Numbered from the stretch's first letter, positions 7,924 through 16,278 are shown. The stretch is DNA of 64,000 nucleotides from Candidatus Woesearchaeota archaeon (GCA_945861715.1 CAMAVK010000002.1:198440-262439), one strand, 5' to 3'. The notes: generated by a model not told the origin, from the sequence alone. Made by a program: numbers and translations.

Positions 7924-9087
7924 TTATTTTTGATATTGGCTGAGATTGACACCATACATATTCCATTGTTTTGATTTGGGTATGGCTTGGAAGTAATCAA
8001 GTGGTCCTAATATATTTGATGGTGTATTTCCTAAATTTCCTAATAGGTCAATCCAGTTTGGATTCATTTCACTTAGAAAGAGTCCATTGCCGTTACTTAC
8101 ATGCATTTCTTGACCATTTAATCCAAAAAGTACTCCCATTGAGATGAGCTGGGGCGGGGTTTTTCTCATGCGACTAAACACATCAAAGACTCTTCCTGAG
8201 TGGTTATGGTCTCCACCTAGGATGTATACATCAACATTTCCATGGTAAGCACGTAAACCTATAAGACCAAGGAGGTCGGAGCGATAATTCCAGTTTAAAT
8301 CTGCGAAATCTACATTGTTCGTTCCAATATTTGTATATTGGTGTTCTGTTTGCCGTGATCTTTCTAATGTGGGAAGAACATGGTTTCTTTGTAATTCGCT
8401 TAATGTTGTTCGGAATTCTTTTTCTCTTTGGAGTTTTGAGAAGGGAATAATTTCAATGGGTATACTATATATCTCATCCATTTTTCGAACGAATGATTCT
8501 ATTATTTTTAGCCTTCCATCAAGGTGTGGTATTTGGGTTTTTTCCACGAGAGAATCATTGAATCCAAGAGTAAATAAGGGAATTTTGTTTAATTTGTGGC
8601 ACACGTCGCGTGCAACTAGAGCACCGCCTGCAAGACTATACATATTTGCTATATGGATCTCACCACTAGGAGTGGTTCCCATCATGATATTTATTCTTTC
8701 TTTTGGTAGTATTTTTAGGTTTGCTTCTAGATTATGTTGACGTACATCAGATGCATTAAAAAGAGGTAAGCGTAATTCTCTTACTCCAGCTTCGAAGAGA
8801 ACATTTTGTACTTCATTATAATCTATTCCAAGTTGGTGGGAAAGTGCAGAAGGACAATATCCCTTCGCAAGACCAGCGGATATGAGCCCATACATTCGTG
8901 GATCGCCACTAAATAGATTTTCATTTGCTTGTCTTGAAATATCATTTCCAATTCTTAGATTGCGACATTCTTGACTTTGAGTAATGGCTTGTGAAAAACG
9001 TTGTGCGTCCTGCTGGAATGTCATTTTGCTTATTTTACTAGATTTCTTTAAAAGGCTTTCTTTTTGATAGTACTTCGAAGTAGTCAC
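7924..9087 (-). CDS. Class I lysyl-tRNA-synthetase-like catalytic domain, degenerate paralogue
   Basis: A 387-residue protein whose central and C-terminal parts follow the archaeal class I LysRS catalytic core: TTPSGEIHIANM (HIGH region, residues 138-149), a W-N-Y-R-S-D-LLGL segment (266-275), GGDHNHSGR (291-299, matching GKDHxxxGG), and MHVSNGNG (328-335, at the KMSKS position). HIGH reads HIAN, and the lysines of KMSKS are absent. The zinc and anticodon-binding regions of true LysRS are missing; residues 70-105 instead resemble a helix-turn-helix. Ordinary tRNA charging is unlikely; amino-acid activation for another purpose, or regulation, is possible. Start is GTG at 9087, with an in-frame ATG at 9024 as alternative. 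Confidence 0.65.
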   Translation of the reverse strand: MTTSKYYQKESLLKKSSKISKMTFQQDAQRFSQAITQSQECRNLRIGNDISRQANENLFSGDPRMYGLISAGLAKGYCPSALSHQLGIDYNEVQNVLFEAGVRELRLPLFNASDVRQHNLEANLKILPKERINIMMGTTPSGEIHIANMYSLAGGALVARDVCHKLNKIPLFTLGFNDSLVEKTQIPHLDGRLKIIESFVRKMDEIYSIPIEIIPFSKLQREKEFRTTLSELQRNHVLPTLERSRQTEHQYTNIGTNNVDFADLNWNYRSDLLGLIGLRAYHGNVDVYILGGDHNHSGRVFDVFSRMRKTPPQLISMGVLFGLNGQEMHVSNGNGLFLSEMNPNWIDLLGNLGNTPSNILGPLDYFQAIPKSKQWNMYGVNLSQYQK

Positions 9088-9182
9088 CTCGACCTTTATT
9101 GTTGGGATTTTTTAATTAAGAATTAACTGTATTCTTTGGTTTTAATTATGGGGCTTTATTATCCGAGCTAATTGGAAAGATC

Positions 9183-9806
9183 TTATGAATTTCGTGAAGG
9201 TGGTGGCGTTTTACTATTTGTAAAAGGTCGACGTTTAGCTGCTGGACTTGTAAAGGTGAACCAATCTTCACGTGTTATTGGATGGAAATGATCGGCCTCT
9301 TCAATTAAAATTCTTGCAGTGGTGTCTTCTACGGCTGCGATTTCAACCCGTACTCCTTCCGATTTTAAATGCCGTACTAATTCAACGTAATCTGAATCAC
9401 CAGACATGATGATAATAGTGTCAACCTTTGATGATAGTTGTGTTGCTTTAATTGAGAGTGGAATATCAGCGGATTTATGACATGCAACGACAGAGCCATA
9501 GTAATGTTCGTGCAAACGCTCTGCAAGTTTTGAGGAGATATTTTGTCCTTCTCGAAAATAAATTAGTCGATTGAGACCCCTGCCATCGAGAAGTTTTGGA
9601 ATGAGTGTGTCAAAGTTGACCATGGTGTTTGCTTGACCGGATTGGTCGTGGATACTTCGTTCGATGTTGTTTCCATCACATAGAATTGCAACGGATTGGT
9701 TAATAGTAATATTTTTTGGAACAGTCATCTGTTCTTGATGTTGTAGGTTGTTATAAATGTTTTGAGAATTAAACTTTTGATCTAGTTTATACTTCTTGTT
9801 GGACAC
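9183..9806 (-). CDS. NYN-domain (LabA/DUF88-type) RNase-like protein
   Basis: A 207-residue protein of the PIN-like NYN superfamily. Visible acidic sites are LCDGNNIERS (about 43-52) and the hallmark MSGDSDYVELVRHLKSEG (about 134-151), followed by GVRVEIAAVE and a strand-helix end. These residues would bind the catalytic metal of an RNA nuclease. The basic, proline-rich tail (AAKRRPFTNSKTPPPSRNS) may bind nucleic acid. It lies on the same strand as the LysRS-like gene downstream (95-base gap) and SRP54, and just downstream of the intron-bearing tRNA-Arg. The substrate is unknown. Confidence 0.82.
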   Translation of the reverse strand: MSNKKYKLDQKFNSQNIYNNLQHQEQMTVPKNITINQSVAILCDGNNIERSIHDQSGQANTMVNFDTLIPKLLDGRGLNRLIYFREGQNISSKLAERLHEHYYGSVVACHKSADIPLSIKATQLSSKVDTIIIMSGDSDYVELVRHLKSEGVRVEIAAVEDTTARILIEEADHFHPITREDWFTFTSPAAKRRPFTNSKTPPPSRNS

Positions 9807-9822
9807 AGTGGGTATAGATAAA

Positions 9823-9930
9823 TGAGCCTGTCCGGATTCGAACCGGAGTTCGCGGGTGTCATCAGATGAAACTTCCGAAGCCCACTGTCCTCTCTGGCAA
9901 TTATTTGTATCCAGGCTAGACTACAGGCCC
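9823..9930 (-). tRNA. tRNA-Arg(UCG) with two 17-nt introns
   Basis: The mature tRNA is 74 nt: acceptor GGGCCTG/CAGGCTC, D stem GTCT/GGAC, anticodon stem GTGGG/CCCGC, loop CTTCGGA, T arm TCCGG-TTCGAAT-CCGGA, discriminator A. The gene is 108 nt because of two 17-nt insertions. One interrupts the D loop (9892-9908): CTGG pairs with CCAG between bulges ATA and AGA, a bulge-helix-bulge whose cleavage restores CCTGGATAGGAC. The other lies at the canonical 37/38 site (9858-9874), with bulges GGA and ACA around a CTTC/GATG helix containing one mismatch. Removing both gives a normal cloverleaf. Confidence 0.88.
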
Positions 9931-10011
9931 ATTTCGTTTGGTATTGGGGGTTGTTTTTAAAAAGGTTATGGTGCGGAAATAATTATTAGAATTGAGATTT
10001 ACTCTGATTTA

Positions 10012-10818
10012 TTACTCTTTGTTTTTTCTTTTTGTTCGGCGTAGTAATCTGTTCTTTGAGTGTTTTATTCTTTCTCGTGATTGGTGTATCTTATGTTTTA
10101 TTTTGTATTTTAGGTTGGCACTCGCGTTTCTGACCTTTTCAACTATTTTTCGTTTTCGAAATAATTGAGGGTTGTTATCTACCATGCGATGTAGCATACG
10201 GTCAAATAGGAGAAAACCTCTTTTTGAGATGTAGAAATAACCTAGGATGCTTATTATTGTGGCACCAGCGGTATCAACTATTAAATCCCACATTGTGTCG
10301 TAGAGGCTGCTGTGTTGCATAGTGGTATTGATGCTTTGATCAAGTGTAAATTCTATTATCTCCCATATGCCACCCATAGCTACTGCGAATGCGAATGCGA
10401 AGAGACAAAGAAATTTAGGATTAAACATAAGGTTAATTTTTTTCTCTTCGTTTAGTACGTAAATTAATACAAATCCTGCAATGCCTAGCAGAAAACCTGA
10501 ACTTGTGTGTAAGACGATGTCCCACCACCAAAATTTTGTATAATAGGAGTGTATTTCTCCTAGGTATAACGCAAGAAAGATGAAGCAAACTGTGATAAGG
10601 TCAAATTCTACGGGGAGCATTACTTTGTATCCTTTTCGAACAATACTTGGGATCAGGGTGAGGAGGAGGATTCCTATGACAAGAAGTGCGTTAAGCCATT
10701 GTTCTTTATAACATAAATATGCTGCTGAACTAACAATAATTAATTGAAGTATATAGGATATTACTAGTTGAACTCTGTCAGCTGTATCAAGCTCTTTATG
10801 ATGTATGAGTAAATCCAT
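10012..10818 (-). CDS. Multi-pass membrane protein, DUF2238 (YjdF)-like
   Basis: A 268-residue protein with about six hydrophobic segments between residues 15 and 205, then a strongly basic cytoplasmic tail rich in Lys and Arg. Family-like motifs are PVEFDLITVCFIFLALYLGE, FWWWDIVLHTSSGF with His in the membrane, and MGGIWEIIEFTLD, which resemble the conserved D/H/E positions of DUF2238. Function is unknown; the buried polar residues hint at metal or lipid handling. The start is the first ATG (MDLLIHHKELD). It is transcribed toward the tRNA-Arg gene. Confidence 0.65.
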   Translation of the reverse strand: MDLLIHHKELDTADRVQLVISYILQLIIVSSAAYLCYKEQWLNALLVIGILLLTLIPSIVRKGYKVMLPVEFDLITVCFIFLALYLGEIHSYYTKFWWWDIVLHTSSGFLLGIAGFVLIYVLNEEKKINLMFNPKFLCLFAFAFAVAMGGIWEIIEFTLDQSINTTMQHSSLYDTMWDLIVDTAGATIISILGYFYISKRGFLLFDRMLHRMVDNNPQLFRKRKIVEKVRNASANLKYKIKHKIHQSRERIKHSKNRLLRRTKRKNKE

Positions 10819-10897
10819 ATATCAGAATGTATCTATTTGCCTTAATAAATGTTATTTTTTGTTGGTTTGTGTAAGGTGGTTTTTTGGTCAGTACGCG

Positions 10898-11665
10898 TTA
10901 TGGATTTATCATGATTTCAACTGGACAATGGTCGGATCCCATGGTTGTTTTGTGTATTTTGGCGCTGATTAGGTGTGGGCGCAAGGTTTTTGATATCAGG
11001 AAATAATCTATTCGCCAACCAATATCCTTTGCTCTTGCGTTCATCATGTAACTCCACCATGTGTAGTGACCACCTTTTTTTTCGAATTCTCGGAAGGTGT
11101 CGATGAAACCGTTGTCAATTAGGTTTTGGAATCCTTTTCGTTCTTCTGGGGTGAATCCGGCGTTTTGAGTATTATTTTTTGGTCTAGCTAAGTCGATTTC
11201 GGTGTGTGCTACGTTTAAATCTCCGCAGATGATTATCGGTTTTGTTTTTTCGAGTGTTTTGAGGAAGATGAGAAATCGGGAGTCCCAATCTTGCCTGAAC
11301 TCTAAACGTGTTAGTTCACGTTGGGCGTTTGGTGTATAGACGTTGATGAGGATGAAGGATTGATATTCTGCTGCGATAACACGTCCTTCAGTGTCGTTTA
11401 AGAGAGTATTTGCATAGGTTACTTGGATCGGTTCAGTTTTGGAAAAGATTGCTGTTCCGGAATATCCAGGTTTTTGTGCTGAGTGCCAGAAGTGATGTGG
11501 ATATTGTGTGAGGAGGGTATTAACTTGAGATGATTGTGCTTTCGTTTCTTGTAAACAAAGAATGTCGGGGTCTTCATTTTTTATGAATTCTTCGAATCCT
11601 TTTGTAAGAATGGCTCGAATTCCATTTACGTTCCATGAGATGAGTTTGAGAGGAGATGGTGTCAT
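10898..11665 (-). CDS. xth: Exodeoxyribonuclease III / AP endonuclease
   Basis: A 255-residue Mg-dependent AP endonuclease of base-excision repair. Motifs in order: ISWNVNGIRA (residues 9-18), CLQETKAQ with catalytic Glu (about 37-44), NVYTPNA (about 108), GDLNVAH with catalytic Asp/Asn (about 147), GFTPEERKGF (about 170), WRIDYFLIS, and the final GSDHCPVEI with the catalytic Asp-His. Length and order are those of ExoIII. It follows the membrane-protein gene on the same strand, with 79 bases between them, and may be expressed alone. Confidence 0.95.
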   Translation of the reverse strand: MTPSPLKLISWNVNGIRAILTKGFEEFIKNEDPDILCLQETKAQSSQVNTLLTQYPHHFWHSAQKPGYSGTAIFSKTEPIQVTYANTLLNDTEGRVIAAEYQSFILINVYTPNAQRELTRLEFRQDWDSRFLIFLKTLEKTKPIIICGDLNVAHTEIDLARPKNNTQNAGFTPEERKGFQNLIDNGFIDTFREFEKKGGHYTWWSYMMNARAKDIGWRIDYFLISKTLRPHLISAKIHKTTMGSDHCPVEIMINP

Positions 11666-11707
11666 GTTGCTTGTGGTTTTGTTAGGTTATTGGAATTGGT
11701 TTGTGTC

Positions 11708-11860
11708 TTAATCTTTTTGTTGTTTTGGTTGTTCAAAACAAGTAAAGCAGCGACCTTTTGGTGTAAGGTACGATTTGCAACAAGATGTTTTTACTTCTTT
11801 TGGGATGATTATTTTTAGATCTTCTAGATCTATGTCATCAAATGGGAAATATTGTTCCAT
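11708..11860 (-). CDS. 50-residue Cys-containing microprotein
   Basis: A complete short frame on the minus strand: MEQYFPFDDIDLEDLKIII followed by TSCCKSYLTPKGRCFTCFE. The CC-x8-CxxC pattern resembles small archaeal proteins of the 'SCCxKYxxKGKRCKxC' type, probable metal-binding peptides. The frame stays open upstream with more cysteines but no ATG, so the true start could be earlier with an unusual codon. It lies between the K+ channel and ExoIII genes on the same strand and may share their transcript. Confidence 0.5.
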   Translation of the reverse strand: MEQYFPFDDIDLEDLKIIIPKEVKTSCCKSYLTPKGRCFTCFEQPKQQKD

Positions 11861-11927
11861 TCTGTGGTAGGGGCTGTGGAAGCATTTAAGGATTTTGATA
11901 GTGATGCAACATTGTGTTTGTGTAGGG

Positions 11928-12581
11928 TCATTTTTTTTTAACTTCCTCTGGTTTGTTTTCCTTGAGTCGCATGTAGTTATTTAAGATGAGGGCGACAACT
12001 ATTACTGAGATGAGGTGACCCACAAGGGCGTTGAGTATTGCTGCGTATTTCATGATTCCCATTGGACAGATGTCTCCATAGCCAACAGTGAAGAAGGTTA
12101 CGGCTGAGAAATAGAAGTAGTCGTGTGAGACGATACTGTCTGGGATTTGGAAGTGTGGGTCATAGGAGTCAGAACAGCTTCCATATTGTAAGGCACCGAA
12201 TTTTCCTAGGTTTACAATACTAAATATTGTTGCAAATATAAGTATAACCATAATGACTAGAAATGCATATGCTCCAACTAAACTAAGGGTATTTTTTGGA
12301 TTTAATAGTCGATTTAGTTCTCGTCTTACTATGTAAATTATACCCATTACAAAATAAACTGCAATAGTGATGTTGATGATAATTGAGGTTATACTAATAA
12401 TGTTGTTTTCTGGATAGTATCCTGATAATTGGGTGAGGGTGAGGTTTATTAGTATGAAAATGATGAATTTTATGACGGGATGGTCGAAGAGACGGTGTTT
12501 TAGTTTAGAATCGCGAAATTTGTGAACCTCTGGACTTACCTCTTTTATTTTTTTGAGATGCTTTTCTATCTTCTTCTTCAT
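11928..12581 (-). CDS. Potassium channel, Ion_trans_2 type
   Basis: A 217-residue membrane protein with hydrophobic segments at about 36-54, 62-85, 101-126 and 178-205. The selectivity filter TVGYGD (residues 165-170) sits in a pore loop before the last helix, which identifies a K+-selective pore. The 28 residues after the signature and a short Lys/Glu-rich tail leave no room for an RCK domain, so gating would rely on the membrane part or on partner proteins. The N-terminal 30 residues are highly charged and cytoplasmic. Confidence 0.85.
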   Translation of the reverse strand: MKKKIEKHLKKIKEVSPEVHKFRDSKLKHRLFDHPVIKFIIFILINLTLTQLSGYYPENNIISITSIIINITIAVYFVMGIIYIVRRELNRLLNPKNTLSLVGAYAFLVIMVILIFATIFSIVNLGKFGALQYGSCSDSYDPHFQIPDSIVSHDYFYFSAVTFFTVGYGDICPMGIMKYAAILNALVGHLISVIVVALILNNYMRLKENKPEEVKKK

Positions 12582-12637
12582 GTATATTAGAAAGGAGAAT
12601 GGGTTTTTAAGTGCTGTGGTGGTCTTCTTGGGAGGGT

Positions 12638-12928
12638 TTACTTTGACATTTGAAAAATGTGCTTTTGGATGAGGTCATACACAGTTGTTGCTTGTTTTTG
12701 TTCGACGAAGATCAGTATTTAGCTCTGGCAAGTTATTAATTCTATTATGTTGATGTTATGAGTTGCAAATAAAAGTGTTAAGTGGGAAAGATAGCATGGT
12801 ATGTTTTTTGAGTTGCTTTTTTTATTCATACTTGTTTCATATAGTCCTAGGACGGCAAGGGATGAGTATATTTGTTTTGGTTTTGGTCGGGTGGATTTTG
12901 ATTGTGATATGTTCGCTTACAAATAAAC
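12638..12928 (-). pseudogene. Decayed partial copy of the 3' end of the 14931-15605 gene
   Basis: This stretch aligns with positions 14931-15214 over nearly 290 bases, with long identical runs, for example around TCCTAGGACGGCAAGGGATG and AGTTATTAATTCTATTATG. Read on the minus strand it would encode the last 95 or so residues of the intact protein. It has lost its coding ability by a one-base frameshift (the segment matching CACCTCACA...CTTGCC has 58 bases instead of 57) and an in-frame TAA (CAG AGC TAA where the intact gene has CAT AGC CAA). The homology begins exactly at the stop codon of the deacetylase gene. Confidence 0.85.
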
Positions 12929-14551
12929 CTATTCTTTCTCTATAGGCATATTATCTGGCCAAATTGGTACTTCGTCAGGTAGCGCAGGTGGTGCATGACC
13001 TCTTGCATGGTCTCTGGGGTTAGACACAACGGAATCCGTTTGCAGATCGGATGGACTCGTATAATCACGATTAACTGATGCACTTACTATAGTTGGATTT
13101 TCAGAGGCTGCAGCTGTACTAGATCCCCATGTTGCACCAAATAGATGTCCGGTATATCTCTTCCCAGAAGTATCCACCGTAGTATTCCCCCGGCCCTCAT
13201 TCATAAGCCATTCTCCAACTTTATTTGTATCGCGAAGAAAATAACTCTGAAATAATGCCATACTAGTATCATTTACTACATTAATACGACGTAAACTAAG
13301 ATATTCATTACCCGTTGTTGAAATGAAGTTATATGTGGGATTCATGCTGCCTTGCGTCCAACAAAGCGAGTAATATTCTCCACAAATCCGAGTGTATGTC
13401 TCGTTTGATTCATGAAAAGGAAAGACAAATGAGGAGGGTGTTTTGGCTGTATGAGTTGTTATATTTTTCTTTGCATCCAAAAGTTGAGTACGAAAGGCGG
13501 ATTCATTGAGCATCGACATATGCAAATGACTCATCCCATGCGATTCAATACTCCAACCATCACTTGAAAGATCTTCAATCTGAGTCCAATTCATATACCT
13601 CGTGGAAGGACCACCACGCGTGGCATAATTTGATACTGTCGCAACTGACCCCACGAATCCATATTGATCCATAATGGGTTTAGCTATATTATAAACTGAG
13701 GAAAAGCCATCATCAAAAACAATAATAACTGCTTTTTTTGGCATTGTATAAGTACCCTTTCGCCAATTGGCATAATGTCGTAAACTCACAGTTCTAAATC
13801 CATTTTGAGAAAGATATGCCATCTGATTACGAAATTGATCAGGCGTTACAATAGTTAGTTCTTTGTTACTAGTATTAATTTGATGATATACCAAAACCGG
13901 AATAGATTGTCCAAGAGCAGTCCCATAATCGCTTTCATTATATAAACGAAGAATTTGTTCACTCGTGAGGGCTTTATTATACATCGTAAACTCATCAACT
14001 GCACTTTTTAAATAAATCCCAGATCCGTTGCCCACACGCAGAGGCGCATTGGAATTTCGCAGTGAAGAATACAGGGTGCTATCCGTATCACAATATTTGC
14101 CATTGTGAAAATAGCGAATCGTTGTGCCGTTGTATGTAATTGAAAGCATCGTCCATTCATTATTATCTCGCAAACCACACGCTCTCTCAACAGCAGAAGT
14201 ATAAGCACGAGTCAAATTGCCATCCTGAGATAGAACAATAGACAAACTATTGGTAGATGATGTTCGAATGAGATAAGACCGACTACCAGTTCGCGCAGTA
14301 TACTTACTAATAATACCACCATTATTTACATATTGATTTTGTCGCAGCCAAATATTCCAAGTAGCACTAGTGAATCCATCAAGTAAAGGTGCATCGTTAA
14401 CTCTTACTTCCGAACTTCCGTTGAGCATAATCGAGCTTGATGCGGAAACGGAAGGAGCAATTATTATTATTATTATTATTATTACCATGAGTAGTAAAAA
14501 AACCGATAGATGCAATACACCAGTCCGGGGAATAAAATGTTTGGTTGTCAT
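12929..14551 (-). CDS. Secreted LamG-like / polysaccharide deacetylase protein
   Basis: A 540-residue surface or secreted protein. Residues 14-37 form a signal anchor containing a run of isoleucines. About 55-205 is a concanavalin/LamG-type lectin domain (WNIWLRQNQY ... VDEFTMYNKALTSEQI). About 217-420 is a NodB-type deacetylase with metal-site Asp pair FDDG (280-281) and SHGMSHLH (337-344). Near 440 a second LamG domain begins (EWLMNEGRGNTTVDTSGK) but breaks off, so the C-terminus looks truncated. Composition differs from the host skew and the gene ends at a duplicated gene fragment, indicating acquisition. Start is the ATG at 14551; an in-frame ATG at 14599 is possible. Confidence 0.82.
   Translation of the reverse strand: MTTKHFIPRTGVLHLSVFLLLMVIIIIIIIIAPSVSASSSIMLNGSSEVRVNDAPLLDGFTSATWNIWLRQNQYVNNGGIISKYTARTGSRSYLIRTSSTNSLSIVLSQDGNLTRAYTSAVERACGLRDNNEWTMLSITYNGTTIRYFHNGKYCDTDSTLYSSLRNSNAPLRVGNGSGIYLKSAVDEFTMYNKALTSEQILRLYNESDYGTALGQSIPVLVYHQINTSNKELTIVTPDQFRNQMAYLSQNGFRTVSLRHYANWRKGTYTMPKKAVIIVFDDGFSSVYNIAKPIMDQYGFVGSVATVSNYATRGGPSTRYMNWTQIEDLSSDGWSIESHGMSHLHMSMLNESAFRTQLLDAKKNITTHTAKTPSSFVFPFHESNETYTRICGEYYSLCWTQGSMNPTYNFISTTGNEYLSLRRINVVNDTSMALFQSYFLRDTNKVGEWLMNEGRGNTTVDTSGKRYTGHLFGATWGSSTAAASENPTIVSASVNRDYTSPSDLQTDSVVSNPRDHARGHAPPALPDEVPIWPDNMPIEKE
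14460..14484. repeat. (ATT)8 microsatellite inside the deacetylase signal anchor
   Basis: Eight perfect ATT units on the + strand read as repeated AAT/ATA-phase codons on the minus strand and encode a run of eight isoleucines in the hydrophobic anchor. Unit gain or loss would keep the frame and change anchor length by one residue each. Confidence 0.9.
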
Positions 14552-14930
14552 AGTAAAGAATGATAATGATATAACTGCTTGCAAAAAAGTAAATAACATA
14601 TTTATTACGCATTAAGACTATATAGGATTTACCTACATATGTCAAATTGAGTATATACTAAATGAGATTCACGTAAACTTAGATTATCAAAATCATAATT
14701 TATGAAGAATATATTTCTCACATTTTAGAGTCTAAATCTAGCACCTGCGTTGTGACATGTGCAACTGACTTCTTCGGTCGGGGATGTAAGTGTATAGTTT
14801 TGATAGTTGTTCGAGCCACTTTCTTATCGCTGGTAAAGTGGTGAGATTCATCACGCTAGGAACATTTTAACTGGAATCTACAGACTTAGTTGCAACGTAG
14901 TCAGTAGAAGTTCAGTTTGGTATTTTCACT
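14552..14930. other. Gene-free stretch with hairpins upstream of the deacetylase
   Basis: No convincing gene. The part next to the deacetylase is AT-rich and probably holds its promoter. At 14816-14841 there is a perfect 7-bp stem (CCACTTT/AAAGTGG, 12-nt loop), overlapped by a GTGA/TCAC hairpin, and GACT-loop-GGTC lies just before. The composition is less G/T-skewed than the flanks, consistent with belonging to the inserted 2 kb segment. It could be an untranslated leader, an attachment region or a structured RNA; I cannot choose. Confidence 0.4.
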
Positions 14931-15605
14931 TTATATTTGGGAAATGTGATTTTGGATGAGGTCATACGCAATGGTTGCTTGTTTTTGTTGTATAAATATC
15001 AGTATTTGGCTATGACAAGTTATTAATTCTATTATGTTGATGTTATGAGTTGCAAATAAAATGGTTAAATGGGAAAGATAGCCAGGTATGGTTTTTGAGT
15101 TACTTTTTTTGCTTATGTTTGTTTCATATAGTCCTAGGACGGCAAGGGATGAGTATGTCTGTTTTGGTTTTGGTAAGGTGGTTTTTGTTGTGAGGTGTTC
15201 GCTTACAAATAAACTGATTTGATCTCGATTTTCAGTAAGGATACTTAAACTGGAATCGGTGCGATGTTGTGTAAATTTGAGGAGTTGGTGTTGGTTATCT
15301 TTGGTTTTTTCAAACACTAGTTGATTGATGTTACTTGTTATAGTTAATTCTGTTGTTTTTAGTATTTGTTGTATTTGGTTGTTGATGTTGATGGATTTTT
15401 TTGGGATATTTCTTTGAATTGCTATGATGATTGATTCAATTCTTGCTTTAGGATTTTTTTGTTGTACTTGGGGAAGAAGTTGCCTCGCTAGAGCGGAGTA
15501 ATTTATGAGTCCTTGTTCAAGATAGTTTTGAAGAAGTGGGTTTTGATTGATGTATTCTTTTACTATTGAGGCGGTTGGATTGTCCATATGTATAATTATA
15601 GACAT
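14931..15605 (-). CDS. Protein with C-terminal ACT-like domain, possible regulator
   Basis: A 224-residue protein starting MSIIIHMDNPTASIVKEYI; the ATG six codons later (15587) is an alternative. The N-terminal half is helical (KEYINQNPLLQNYLEQGLINYSALARQLLP resembles a small DNA-binding or RHH-like helical region). The last 100 residues have the alternating strand/helix pattern of an ACT-like ligand domain (TYSSLAVLGLYE ... LSHLTILFATHNINIIELI ... QILIFIQQK). Its final roughly 285 bases are duplicated as a pseudogene at 12638-12928. Function is not known; ligand-responsive regulation is an inference from the fold pattern. Confidence 0.6.
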   Translation of the reverse strand: MSIIIHMDNPTASIVKEYINQNPLLQNYLEQGLINYSALARQLLPQVQQKNPKARIESIIIAIQRNIPKKSININNQIQQILKTTELTITSNINQLVFEKTKDNQHQLLKFTQHRTDSSLSILTENRDQISLFVSEHLTTKTTLPKPKQTYSSLAVLGLYETNISKKSNSKTIPGYLSHLTILFATHNINIIELITCHSQILIFIQQKQATIAYDLIQNHISQI

Positions 15606-15675
15606 TATGTATATATATATTTTGTGATTTATGAACCTGAGATGGTGGGGTTTGTTTTGGTGTTTGGAGGATACA

Positions 15676-16218
15676 ATGAAAGATATGAAAAAAATGTTGA
15701 GTTTATGGGGTGGTAACGAGTTGGATTTTGCTACGCATGCTGGAGCGGTATCATTCCCTAGTATTTCAAAACCTATGTATGTGCAATATGTTGATTCGGT
15801 CGGTGGTGATTTGTCAGTGAGTATTCCGTCTTTTTTACAGCAACACAAATGCTATGGGGCAGGACGTTCTGTTGATAATGGTATTTATGCGGTTTATGCG
15901 GGTGCATGGGAATTTCCATTTAAGTTGTATACCGGTAGTAATGGAGTTTTGTATCCTGCGGATGCATATTTTACCTTCAAAGAAATGAAGACATTGTGTA
16001 AGGTGCGTGCGTTGTTTGGAGAGGGGGATGAGGTAACGAAATTGCATTTGAAAATTAATTATAAGGGCAAGGCTTCGATGGATCTTGTTACCAAAAATGG
16101 ACGTGATTGCGAACCACTTGAGAATTTAGTGCAAGTATATGCAGGTGTTGAACCGCCGGCGTTGGATTCATTGGATGCGGATCATGAAGGATGGGATGGT
16201 GTTGGTAGGTTTAGGTGA
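15676..16218 (+). CDS. Protein of unknown function
   Basis: A 180-residue protein with no signal peptide or membrane helix, rich in Gly, Tyr, Val and Phe in predicted short strands (YAVYAGAWEFPFKLYTGSNGVLYPADAYFTF). The start at 15676 is chosen because a strong GGAGGA sequence lies 4-5 bases upstream, complementary to the 16S 3' end (CACCTCC). Upstream in-frame codons back to 15631 are probably untranslated. The gene diverges from the ACT-like gene; the two promoters share the AT-rich segment around 15605-15660. Confidence 0.6.
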   Translation: MKDMKKMLSLWGGNELDFATHAGAVSFPSISKPMYVQYVDSVGGDLSVSIPSFLQQHKCYGAGRSVDNGIYAVYAGAWEFPFKLYTGSNGVLYPADAYFTFKEMKTLCKVRALFGEGDEVTKLHLKINYKGKASMDLVTKNGRDCEPLENLVQVYAGVEPPALDSLDADHEGWDGVGRFR

Positions 16219-16278
16219 ATTGTTTTTTATTTTTTTAGTTTATGATGATGATTTTGGTTTTATCTCGTTAGAAAAAAG

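Noticed and set aside
12763-12945. A 60-codon plus-strand frame opposite the pseudogene
   Set aside because: It is the mirror of the degenerate minus-strand copy and encodes a hydrophobic chance product.
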